This document shows, piece by piece, positions 1 through 9,095 of a stretch of DNA of 64,000 nt. Each line of letters opens with the position of its first letter. Within the stretch, counting starts at the first letter, position 1. This stretch comes from Podospora comata (lineage: Eukaryota; Ascomycota; Sordariomycetes; Sordariales; Podosporaceae): assembly GCA_017354895.1 (NCBI GenBank), contig CP071495.1, positions 3,207,001 to 3,271,000 of the forward strand. Direction: 5' to 3'. A model generated the notes under the pieces. It did not search any database. It was not told where the DNA came from and saw only the letters and a list, made by a program, of their open reading frames with translations. A program made the position numbers and the translations under genes.

Positions 1-290
1 GGCGCTAGACTCCTGAGACGAGATGAACTGGAGGAAATTGAAAAAAGGAATGAGGTGATGGCGAGACAGGCAACGATAACACCGACCAGGGTTCCATCTT
101 GGGTTGGTGGGAACTGCGGGAGCGGGCCCGACGAGTTCAGGACGGGGTGCTTGTGCTTTGGGGTTACGGGTGGTGTTAGTACTGCGCCTAGGAGGACTGT
201 GACTGTTACCGAGACGTTGGATTGGTGCGAGGAGTAGCTTTCTGCTCCCTTCATGACACGGGGATGTGAGGAATTGGGAATGATGGTCAT
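1..290 (-). CDS. Predicted membrane protein, 5' part only (runs off left edge)
   Basis: An open frame starts at ATG 290 on the minus strand and stays open for 96 codons to the window edge, so the stop and most of the gene may lie outside. The N-terminal part is Pro/Ser/Thr rich. It is followed at about residues 70-90 by a hydrophobic run (TLVGVIVACLAITSFLF) that looks like one transmembrane helix, then a Ser-rich stretch with arginines. Third codon positions are C-rich, as in the neighbouring genes. I do not recognise the family; single-pass proteins of this kind are common in filamentous ascomycetes. Splicing within the piece cannot be excluded. Confidence 0.45.
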   Translation of the reverse strand, partial: MTIIPNSSHPRVMKGAESYSSHQSNVSVTVTVLLGAVLTPPVTPKHKHPVLNSSGPLPQFPPTQDGTLVGVIVACLAITSFLFSISSSSSRLRSLA

Positions 291-988
291 GGAATGGGGG
301 CTGGAAAGAGATAGCTTGCTGTACATGAAACGAGGGAAGTTGTAAGAACGTTAATCGTAATAGAAAAACACGGATGAGGTTAATTGGGGACGATAAGGTA
401 GATGATGATGGCTCATACCTGCTGAGTATAAAGTTGGCTTTGGACTGTATAAGATGTAGAATCAGATGTGATGCCACATCTTCTTTCTTCTACACACACA
501 CAACCAAACAAACCCAACCATCTTTTCCTTTGTCATTGAAGTGGAACTCAGGTGTACACCTACGGCGAAGGAAATCACACCCTGTTGGTTCACAAGCCCA
601 AAGCTCCAACACTGTCAGCGTTGATTGTTGCTCAGCACGAGAAGAAACCAAAACAATTGCCCCTAACCGACTTGGCAGGCAAAAGTGGAGGTGTTTCCAG
701 CCCCGACTTGGACAACAGACCCGGTAAGTGTTATCAAGATCCAGTCTTACAGCGCTCTTGCTTCTTTGTCGTACAAGTATCAGGTGGTTTTCAGTGTTTG
801 CAACTCTTTCTTGCCCATGATAACTTGGTTCAGCATGAGAAGTGGTCCAACGCTGGATATCATTCTTATCGCTGTCACCAAACCCACCAAAACACCAAAC
901 CGAATATCAAAACCCATAATTTTACACAGCCTTACGACCATAATCCCGCACCCAAGTCTAAACCATATGTACACCCCCTCATCCCCTC
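291..988. other. Intergenic region, partly unresolved
   Basis: This stretch holds the upstream region of the left-edge gene and the 3' flank of NDC1. Several overlapping plus-strand frames of 110-210 codons (374-1178) cross it, and there is a donor/acceptor-like pair (GTAAGT at 724, CTTACAG ending near 751). None gives a protein I recognise, and the larger frames run into the low-complexity antisense of NDC1. A small spliced plus-strand gene around 550-970 remains possible. Confidence 0.3.
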
Positions 989-3110
989 CTACCTCAACCG
1001 CCTCCCCATCACCTCCTCCTCCGTCATCTTCACCCCCGCCGCCGCCGTCTCCCCCCCAGCCAACCTCAACCGCCTCCCCTTCACCTCCTTCTCCTCCTCC
1101 CTGACAGCCTTCTTCACCCCGGCCGCCTCCTTCGCCAACCTCAAATCCCCCAAACTCAACCCAACATCCCTAGCATAATCCCCAAACCCGTCCACCACCC
1201 CCCTCAGACTCCACCTCAACCCTTCCAATATCTCCTCCACCTCCCTCGACTCCCTCCGCCCCTCCACATCCGTCCAGCTAACCACCACCCCCTCCCTGAA
1301 ACCCTCCACCTTCCTCACCAACCCCGTCAAGGTCCTCACCAACCCCGCCACATCCCTCTGCACATACCCATACTTGTCCTCCTGCAAACTCCTCACCGCC
1401 AGCCCACTAAGCGCAAAAGCAGCGTTCGCATACAGGCTCACCTCCCCAAACGGCTCCCCCAGCAGCACCTTTGCCACCCCTCTGCGGTACGTCTGTCTAA
1501 ACGGCCAACCAAACGGGCTCTCTACAAACTTGGTCGCAAAGTCCTTGGCCAAACCCTCCGTGTCGTCCGTCCCCGTGGCCTGCTTCTGGGCCTTGATCAG
1601 CTCCTCCTTGGCAAACTCGGTGATTTTCCTCGCTCGCGGACTAAGCTGCGACGGCTGCCCCGGATCGGTAGCAATTTTCCCCACCGTCCGCTCGATCGCC
1701 TCCCGGTAGCCCCTTCTCTGGGGAGAAGGCTGAAAGACCTCCTCGTCTCTGGGGACCGTTTCAGTGAGACGTTTCTTTTCAGGGGCCCTGTTTCGGTCGA
1801 GATCCAACGCCGGATCCGGGACGGTGGGTTTGCCGTACTTTTCATAGTTGTCGATTCTTGTTTCAATCTGCTTGAGGACGTCGATGCAGATCTTGTAGAT
1901 CTGGGACCACATGGGCCCGTTCTTGCGGTCAATGTCCTCGTAGATGGCCTTGCGGCGGTCGGGGAAGTCGCGAGCGATGTAGGCTAGTTCCCACATGGCA
2001 AAGCACTGGTTTTGTTAGTTCCATTCCTGATTGTAGAAAGGGGGCCATACCTGAATGGACAGCTTCTTGGCCTTCAACCCGTTCAGAAGACTGCCGTTGG
2101 GGTCCCTCGACTCCGAGGTGAGCGGCTTGTTGTTCTTAAGCGGGTTCTTGACCATGAACAGCGAAAAGGCTTCATTGCCGAGCGTCCACACAAACGTGAG
2201 CAGCACGCTGGTCCACAAGCACCGCAGGATGATGGTCAACGAAAACGGAAGCGTCATGGGCGTCATGTTGGTCTTGGGGAGGTTGTAGACGGGCCGGAAG
2301 AGCGACATGGTAAACCTCCAGACAAACCCCCGCAAGAAAACCGAGTACGTGATCATGGTGGCCGTGGTGGACGTCAAGGCCTGCGTCAAGGTGAAGACGA
2401 CAACCTCGGGCAACTTTTGTGCCAGCTTCTGGAGCTGCGTATTAAAGTCTCCATCATCGGTATTGGCCTTCTTGTCCGCCATCTTGTCCGCGTCCCGGGG
2501 TGGAGGCTTCGCGATCCCGTAGTGCAACCGGTCGACGTCGCTAAACAGATGTCTGAGACCGTGCCATACTCCCACTAACACGCAGTGTGTGGTCAAGAAA
2601 ACGGCCTTCTCGTTCAATCTCGCGCGATCGGCGTGGTAGTAAGAGATGTACTCCAGCCCTGCGTCCTCAGACAGACACCACAGGTAGACTTGACTAAAGG
2701 CCCACGCTGAAAACGCATACGTGAGAATCGTCTCGAGCGTGTTGAAGGACCGGAGGCTGTCGAGGAAGGTGGCAAAGGGAGAGCTCGTGGTGCGGACACC
2801 AGGGTGGTGTTGGGCGATCCGAAGGGTGATGATGAGAACGCCGCAGAGGAAGAAGAAGAATGTTCGAATGCCGGCTGGGCCAAGAGGGAACCACGCCCAG
2901 AGGACTGTTTGTGTTCTTATGTTAGCTGATGTCTGATTCCCCCCATACAAGACAGAACCGACATGAATCCCAACTGGCCAGAAGCAGGGCCTCCAAGTAG
3001 GCAACCACCAAGATCACCAACCCGCTCGTCGCAAACCTCCGCTGCAGCGCGGGCTGGAGGAAATCCTTGTACGGCAGCACCCTCACTTTCGCAGCCGTGG
3101 CAGCCGCCAT
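989..3110 (-). CDS. NDC1: Nucleoporin/spindle pole body protein Ndc1
   Basis: Three exons on the minus strand: 3110-2963, 2904-2051 and 2005-989, giving 672 residues. Introns of 58 nt (GTCGGT...CAG) and 45 nt (GTATGG...CTAAC...CAG) restore one frame. The start is the first ATG (MAAATAAKVRVLPYKDF). The N-terminal half has about six hydrophobic segments, as in the Ndc1/Nup family, which anchors nuclear pores in the membrane and inserts the fungal spindle pole body into the envelope. The C-terminal half is soluble, charged and helical. The first intron falls inside the second hydrophobic segment. The family call rests on topology, length and motif resemblance (YKDFLQPALQRRF, the WELAYIA region). 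It faces PEP12 across a 0.5-kb divergent promoter. Confidence 0.8.
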
Positions 3111-3621
3111 CTTGGAAAATTCGGCAGTCAGATCCAAGATTTGTGTGTTTGGCGGTGGTGGTGCTAAGAAGGTGTCGTCGTTTATCGCTGTTGGGTATTA
3201 ATGTCTGTCTGCCTGTTCTGTATTTTGTTACTCTCTGCTTTCCATTGGGGGTTCTTTGTAAATAAAAAATACCAAGCCTTTTCCCGCTCTCCACCCAAGC
3301 AGCAGCCAGCACAGCGCACTGTCCACTGGAAGGGCCCCAAGAACGCGTCAAGCTCCGCCCCACACCATGTCTAGATAACCTCGTCTGATTGGCCTCGCTC
3401 TACAATTACGTCGTCTGACAAGGGGACCCGATCCGCTGAGCTGACCAGTGCGCTGGGTTGGTTACAGGCAACTGTGAACCACAAACCAACCTCCATCTCC
3501 AACCAAACTCGATTGGAAGTCATTGATAATAACAGGCTTGCGCAATCATTTATCCCCCCACCGTCGCTCTTTTCTTCCGTCTCTTTTCCCTCCCGTACTG
3601 TTTTCAACAACCAACAAAAAA
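3111..3621. promoter_or_regulatory. Shared upstream region of NDC1 (-) and PEP12 (+)
   Basis: The two starts are 511 bp apart and point away from each other. The PEP12 side shows a long CT-rich leader (about 3555-3610), typical of fungal transcription start regions. No specific regulator site is claimed. Confidence 0.4.
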
Positions 3622-4491
3622 ATGTCCTTCGACCGCCTCTCCGCCGCCGAGCAAGGCCGCTCCGGCCGCAACTACAACAACAACCAACCCCCCGCTCGCT
3701 CCTCCATCGCCGGGGGGTCCTACACCGACGACCCCGACTTCACCCGGCTCTACCAATCCCTCACCACCAACCTCTTCAAGCTCAACGGCAACAACCAGCG
3801 CCTGTCGGGGGAGATCTCCCACCTCGGCACCCGCCGCGACACCCCCCGAGTCCGCGAGCGAGTCCACGAACTAATCGAAGAATCCCGCGATCTCTTCAAA
3901 TCAGTCGGCGAAGGCGTCAAGAAAATCCAGACGTGGGACGAAGACGTCACACCAACCCAAAAATACCACCAGCAGAAACTCTCCCGTGACTTCACCACCT
4001 CTTTAACAGAATTCCAATCCCTCCAGCGGACCGCGTTGGAAAAACAAAAAGCTTCTGTTTCCGTGCTTCAGTCCGCCCTCCCGGCCACGTCACCTTCCCA
4101 CCAACCCCAGGTTTTGTCGTCCTCCCCCGGATCACAACAGCAACTCCTTCTTCAAGAACAAGAACTCGCCCGCCTGGCACCACAAGACGAGGTTGACTTT
4201 CAGGAGGCGCTCATTCTGGAACGGGAGGAGGAAATCAGGAATATTGAGCAGGGTGTGGGGGATTTGAATGTGCTTTTTCAGCAGGTGGCGCAGATTGTGA
4301 ATGAGCAGGGCGAGACGTTGGACACGATTGTGAATAATGTCGAGAATGTTAGGGATGACACGAGGGGGGCGGACAGGGAGCTGAGGAGCGCGGCGAGATA
4401 TCAGAAGAATGCGAGGAGCAAGGCTTGTTGCTTGTTGCTGATTTTGGTGGTGATCCTGACGGTGGTTTTGTTGGCTGTGTTTTTGGGTTAG
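3622..4491 (+). CDS. PEP12: Pep12-type endosomal syntaxin (Qa-SNARE)
   Basis: Intronless, 289 residues. The start is the first ATG in the frame; upstream sense codons lack an ATG. An N-terminal three-helix Habc region covers about residues 37-145 (DFTRLYQSLTTNLFKLNGNN opens it). The SNARE helix spans about 192-255 with the zero-layer glutamine at Q229 in NEQGETLD. A single C-terminal tail anchor (about 269-288, preceded by two cysteines that could be palmitoylated) completes the syntaxin layout. Length and the QGE motif fit Pep12, the t-SNARE for Golgi-to-endosome and vacuole traffic; Vam3-like function is the alternative. A 24-T run starts 49 bp after the stop. Confidence 0.85.
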   Translation: MSFDRLSAAEQGRSGRNYNNNQPPARSSIAGGSYTDDPDFTRLYQSLTTNLFKLNGNNQRLSGEISHLGTRRDTPRVRERVHELIEESRDLFKSVGEGVKKIQTWDEDVTPTQKYHQQKLSRDFTTSLTEFQSLQRTALEKQKASVSVLQSALPATSPSHQPQVLSSSPGSQQQLLLQEQELARLAPQDEVDFQEALILEREEEIRNIEQGVGDLNVLFQQVAQIVNEQGETLDTIVNNVENVRDDTRGADRELRSAARYQKNARSKACCLLLILVVILTVVLLAVFLG

Positions 4492-4540
4492 ACGCGAGGA
4501 GAGGTCCAGTCAGGAGTTTACGAGATGGATGACACATGTG

Positions 4541-4564
4541 TTTTTTTTTTTTTTTTTTTTTTTT
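4541..4564. repeat. T24 homopolymer
   Basis: An uninterrupted run of 24 T lies in the gap between the convergent 3' ends of PEP12 and the COX18-like gene. Such runs are length-unstable and error-prone in assemblies. Confidence 0.95.
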
Positions 4565-4735
4565 GTCTCTATGATGGTTCAAGGTTTGGAGGGTGCGATT
4601 CTTTGTTTTGTACATTTTGTTCCGGCGCTTTGGAGTTTTGGCCTTGCGCGAGTAGCCTGCGAGCTTTTTGTCCTCCAAGACTCGCTTTCCTCTATATGTA
4701 CAGTGCAGAATTCACAGTCATATCACGCCTACCCT

Positions 4736-6199
4736 TTATTCCCCCTTCTTCTCCTTTTTGACCCCTCGAACGGCAGAAAACCGAGACACTGGCTTCGCCG
4801 GGGCCGGTTTCGTCTGCGGCGGCACCTCCGCATCATTCTTGACCACCGTAGCCGCCGTCGCCGCTCTTTTCGACGTCACCACCGGTGGCCTGGTAGTTGT
4901 CTCGGCCGTCTTCACCACCTCGACCACCGGCTTCTTCTTCTCCACCGGCATGGGATAAATGAAATACGGCTCCAGCCTCATCCTCATCAGCTCCTTTGGC
5001 TTCTCCACCGGCCAGACCAAATCAAACAGCCTCTTCGCCATCCAATTACCCAAGCTGGACGTGATCCAGTAAAGGTGCATCGCGGCCGGCAACCCAATCG
5101 TCAACGGCCCGACGAGGACCGAGAACCAGAAGTTCAGCCTCGCTCCCGTGAGCATCAGCCTCCGGCGGAACTCCTCTTTCCCGGTGAGCTTCTCGTCCGG
5201 GTTCACGACTGGGGCTTTACCAAACATCCTGGCGAGTTTTGTCTTGTCCTTGGGGATCGCGTTGGCGACGAGGACGGCCGAGAGGGTCAAGGGGAGGATG
5301 TGGTAGGGGTCGGAGAGGGCAAAGTCTGGGATCCAGAGGATGCCCTCCATTGCTGGTTGGGTTGTTGTTGTTGTTGTTGTTGCTGTGGTGGTGGCGATGT
5401 CCTGGGCGGATGATGAGATGGCTTCGGTGAGGGAGTTATCTAAGGGTGGTGGTGGTAGGGTGGGCTTGATAGCCGAATTAGCCAGTTCGACAGGATCGGC
5501 AGCCTTTGCTGTGACCGGTTTCTCACGAAACCAGTTCAGTATCGACCCCAGCAGACCCCCCGTGGCGGTGCTCTGCCATCTGATCGCCTCGATGCCCAAG
5601 AGCCACATGGGAAAAGTTGCGAGCTGGGCTGCGATGATGCGCCAGGGTTGGAGCTTCCATCGCTTTCTGAATTTGTTGTTGGCTTTGGTATGAAGCACGG
5701 GGAGCTTCTGGAGGAGATGGTCCATCTTGCTGGCTTTCCCTTTTTGTTGAGCCGTCTGCCTTTGGACTTCTTGGACGGCGAAGATCTCGGAGAGATGGCG
5801 CAGCTTGGCTTGTCTGTGGAACATGCTCTGGACGTAGAGGCGTGTGGGGAGGCGGAGGACCATGTTGAGGGAGATGGCGAAGAGGGGGATGGTGAGGTAC
5901 CATGGGATGTTGAGGGAGGTGTGGAGGAAGAGGAGGTACTCTTGGGCGTTGTATATGGCTGTGTCGAAGGCGTTAATGAGGGAGAAGGACCTGGCTTGGG
6001 GTTGACTGTTGAGTTTGTGCTGTAATAGTCTGGTTCCTGGTCTGAGAGGTGTGGATGAGGCAGGTGAGGTGAAGGCCGGGTGGGAGGCTCTGTTGTGAGC
6101 AGCTAAGCTGAAGGCGCGGATAGCTGATGGGGAAATGGACAGAGCCCCTGAGCTCCGGACGGCCCGTAGACGGCCGATTGCTCTCATGGCATGGGCCAT
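4736..6199 (-). CDS. COX18: Mitochondrial inner-membrane insertase, Cox18/Oxa2-like (YidC/Oxa1 family)
   Basis: One exon, 487 residues from ATG 6199; an in-frame extension upstream lacks an ATG. The first 60 residues are Arg/Ser/Ala rich without acidic residues, like a matrix-targeting presequence. Hydrophobic segments follow (IPWYLTIPLFAISLNMVLRL; the LATFPMWLLGIEAIRW region; DPYHILPLTLSAVLVANAI; FWFSVLVGPLTIGLPAAMHL), with a charged helix after the first one, matching the YidC/Oxa1 fold. The interrupted core with a Thr-rich insert (about residues 290-315) and long basic tail suit fungal Cox18/Oxa2, which exports the C-terminus of Cox2, better than Oxa1. Family membership is firm; Cox18 versus Oxa1 is inferred. 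It is divergent from ALG11. Confidence 0.75.
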   Translation of the reverse strand: MAHAMRAIGRLRAVRSSGALSISPSAIRAFSLAAHNRASHPAFTSPASSTPLRPGTRLLQHKLNSQPQARSFSLINAFDTAIYNAQEYLLFLHTSLNIPWYLTIPLFAISLNMVLRLPTRLYVQSMFHRQAKLRHLSEIFAVQEVQRQTAQQKGKASKMDHLLQKLPVLHTKANNKFRKRWKLQPWRIIAAQLATFPMWLLGIEAIRWQSTATGGLLGSILNWFREKPVTAKAADPVELANSAIKPTLPPPPLDNSLTEAISSSAQDIATTTATTTTTTTQPAMEGILWIPDFALSDPYHILPLTLSAVLVANAIPKDKTKLARMFGKAPVVNPDEKLTGKEEFRRRLMLTGARLNFWFSVLVGPLTIGLPAAMHLYWITSSLGNWMAKRLFDLVWPVEKPKELMRMRLEPYFIYPMPVEKKKPVVEVVKTAETTTRPPVVTSKRAATAATVVKNDAEVPPQTKPAPAKPVSRFSAVRGVKKEKKGE

Positions 6200-6862
6200 G
6201 GTGAGCGTGGGGTATCTAGCTAGGTGTGTGTAAAGTGGGAAGGGTGAGCTGAGAAATGTCGACCGGAAAGGTCCTGTAGAGAGAGACCCGACTGTTTCTT
6301 GGCATCTCACCCGCTAGAAGGGGGGCAGGGGAGCCCTGTAAGCCACTGAATCTGGCCCGTGCTTCTGCTAGCCGCACGGGAACGTGGGGCGTGACAGGGA
6401 AGCTGCATCGTACGTCAAGCGTCATCCATGCCCTCATCCATTGCTCTGACCAGCTTGCAGCTTACTGTGTAAACCTTCTTCCACCTCCCGTCTCTGTACA
6501 CGCTCGTGACTTGAGCTCTACATTGACATTCTATCCTTTCGACTCTGTTGCCGGCCTCCTAAGACCTTCATATCTACTTATCCACACCCACCTGATACTT
6601 CATTTTGTTCCCTCAAACCTCCATCCAACAACTGGCTTGCCCGTTGTTTGCCCGTCGACAGTTGAAAGCATAGCGCGCTCCAAGCTCAGAGCTTCCCTCC
6701 CAAACCTCCCTCCTCCTCCTCCTCCTCCCGGTGGTCGGCGTGCCACTTCGGCCTCTGAAACAGCTGTGCCTCTTCCCTTTTCCCACGATCCTGTCCCCGA
6801 CGAGCCGAGCGAGCACCTCACACGCCGTCAGCACATGAAAGAGAAAGTCAAAGTCCTCCGGA
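6200..6862. promoter_or_regulatory. Shared upstream region of the COX18-like gene (-) and ALG11 (+)
   Basis: 663 bp between divergent starts. A 211-codon frame (6391-7026) crosses it and overlaps the ALG11 start in another phase; it has no recognisable product and looks like leader sequence with CT-rich pyrimidine tracts. If the ALG11 transcript begins before 6391 this would act as an overlapping upstream ORF. Confidence 0.35.
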
Positions 6863-8689
6863 ATGCCGTCAAGTATTTCTTCTCTCGCCGTCGTTCCCGC
6901 GCTATGTCTCATTCCCATCCTCGCCCTCGCGGGCCCGTTGCTGTTCCGCGCCGTGGGAGCTTTGCTGGGGTTGTACCTTCGCAAGAAGACGGATGGTCGG
7001 TTGTCGCATATCCTCGAGCTCACTGAACAGGACGAAAAGAAGTGGCGGGAAGGCCGGAGGAGCAGCGGTAGCAGTAGCAGCAGTGGGAAGGATGAGGAGT
7101 GGGAGGAGGTGGACACATACACTGTTGGGACGTCAGGGAATGGGGGCAAGGGTGAGGCGGACTGGGATGGTGTCGTGGGCTTCTTTCACCCTTTTTGGTA
7201 GGTCTACTTCTTCCCTGCACCACGCAGACTGGGGAGGATATGGCTAATGAGACCTCAAGTAATGCTGGAGGTGGTGGAGAGAGAGTTCTGTGGGCGGCCA
7301 TCCGTGCGACACAGCAGCGCTGGCCAAAAGCAAAGTGTATAGTTTACACTGGGGACCATGATGTGAACAAGGACGCCATCCTGTCTAGAGTCGAGGTATG
7401 TCACCTTTGGCTTCTACATCTGCTGCCGTCGTTGCTAACCTGGTCAGAACCGCTTCAACATTCACCTCCACCCTCCCACCGTCAATTTTCTCTACCTCAC
7501 CACCCGCCATTGGGTCCTCGCCTCCACATGGCCGCGCTTCACTCTTGCCGGCCAGTCTTTTGGTTCCCTCATCGTGGCCTGGGATGCCTTCAGTCTTTTG
7601 GTTCCCGACATTTTTGTTGACACCATGGGCTACGCCTTTGCGCTTGGGCTCTCCAAGTTTTTGTTTCCCGAAATTCCCACGGCCGCATACGTGCATTATC
7701 CCACCATTTCTACCGACATGCTCGAATCTCTTGATCCCACCTCCACCGTTGGCTCTCAGGGGGTCCACGCCGGCCAGGGCACCGGCACTCGCGGCAAGGC
7801 CAAGAAGCTGTACTGGAAGCTATTCGCCAAGGTCTATTCCCATGTTGGGGCTTCCGCAGACGTGGTCATGACCAACTCTACCTGGACTATGGGTCACATT
7901 CAGAAACTATGGGGTCCATTGAGAAGATCTAACAGGCCAATTGCTGTAGTGTATCCTCCGGTGGCCGTCAGTGAACTCGAGCAAGAAGTCGAAGTCTCCC
8001 CTGAAAGCGAAAAGAAGAGGGAAAAGGTGCTGCTATACATTGCGCAGTTCCGACCAGAAAAGAACCACCAGCTTATCCTCCAGGCCTTTGCCGAGTTTGT
8101 CAAGACGAGCAAGAGCCCGGCGGCCAAGGAGGCGAAGCTGGTGTTGGTGGGCAGTGTAAGGGATGATCACGACTCCAAGAGGGTGTATCAGCTCCGGTTG
8201 CTGGTGAACGAGCTGCACATCAAGGCCAGGGTGGAGTTTCATCTGGATGCGAGCTGGCCTGAGATCTTGGAGTGGCTGAGGAGGGCGAGCGTGGGCGTGA
8301 ACGGGATGTGGAATGAGCACTTTGGCATCGGGGTGGTGGAGTACCAGGCTGCTGGGTTGGTGAGCGTGGTGCATGATAGCGGGGGGCCGAAGATGGATAT
8401 TGTTGTGGACGTCGAGGGGGGGTTTACTGGTGAGTGCAACAGGGCGACACACGAGAAGAGTGGTGCTGATGATGTGGTGACAGGCTTCCATGCTACGACT
8501 CCGAGCGAGTTTGCTGAGGGGTTTGAAAAGGCGTTGAGCTTGGAGAACCCGTTGGAGGTGAGGCTGCGGGCGAGGGAGAGTGCAAAGAGGTTTACCGAGG
8601 AGGAGTTTGCGAGGAGGTGGGTGAGGGAGATGGAACCTGTTATTGGCCTGAACGAGTTGAAGGTCACGACGGAGAAGAGGAGGGTGTAG
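6863..8689 (+). CDS. ALG11: GDP-mannose:Man3GlcNAc2-PP-dolichol alpha-1,2-mannosyltransferase
   Basis: Four exons (6863-7197, 7260-7395, 7448-8429, 8484-8689) give 552 residues, the usual Alg11 length. Alg11 adds the fourth and fifth mannoses to the lipid-linked oligosaccharide on the cytosolic face of the ER. One N-terminal membrane helix ([20 protein letters not shown]) is followed by a GT-B fold: [12 protein letters not shown] in the first lobe, the [11 protein letters not shown] region, and the GT4 EX7E motif EHFGIGVVE near residue 447. Intron 1 splits FHPFC/NAGGGG. Intron 3 (54 nt, GTGAGT...GACAG) contains no stop and is a multiple of three, so it can be misread as exon; removing it restores GGFTGFHATT. 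Confidence 0.9.
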
Positions 8690-9095
8690 GGGGCTTGATT
8701 TTGCTTGCGACAATAGAATACATGGATACCCTTTTTTCCTGAAGTCATTAATGGTGGGATGGGCTGAAGGGGATATGGTGTTGAAAGGGGGGTTTTATTA
8801 TGATTGATTTTGTTCACATCTCATCCTTGGAACATTGATTGCAGTGAATGAAGGGATCAGGGGTGACATCTAGATCAGGAATGGTCCGTGCGCGCACCGA
8901 GGTTTCAACCACTGACTGGTAGGTAAACTCTGCATTTCTCATCTCAAACTCATATCCAAACTCGAAGAGGAAACTTGCCTCGACCACAAATCACAATCCT
9001 GCCTTCTGCAGGTACATGCAAATTCAGACGAACTCATCGCAAAAGATCGACCGGGGTTCGGATTTATCGCCTAACCAGCAGCACACAAAAATCTC
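8690..9095. other. Intergenic, ALG11 3' flank and TRM2 promoter
   Basis: 406 bp with no gene seen. The ALG11 3' flank (to about 8850) precedes the short TRM2 upstream region. Confidence 0.4.

Noticed and set aside
685-1178. Pro/Ser-rich plus-strand frames beginning near 552 and 685
   Set aside because: Their 3' halves are the antisense of the low-complexity NDC1 C-terminus. A short genuine exon upstream could not be shown.
4529-5413. 294-codon plus-strand frame starting in the T24 run
   Set aside because: It runs antisense through the COX18-like gene and yields an Arg/His-rich peptide with a poly-Cys stretch; a shadow.
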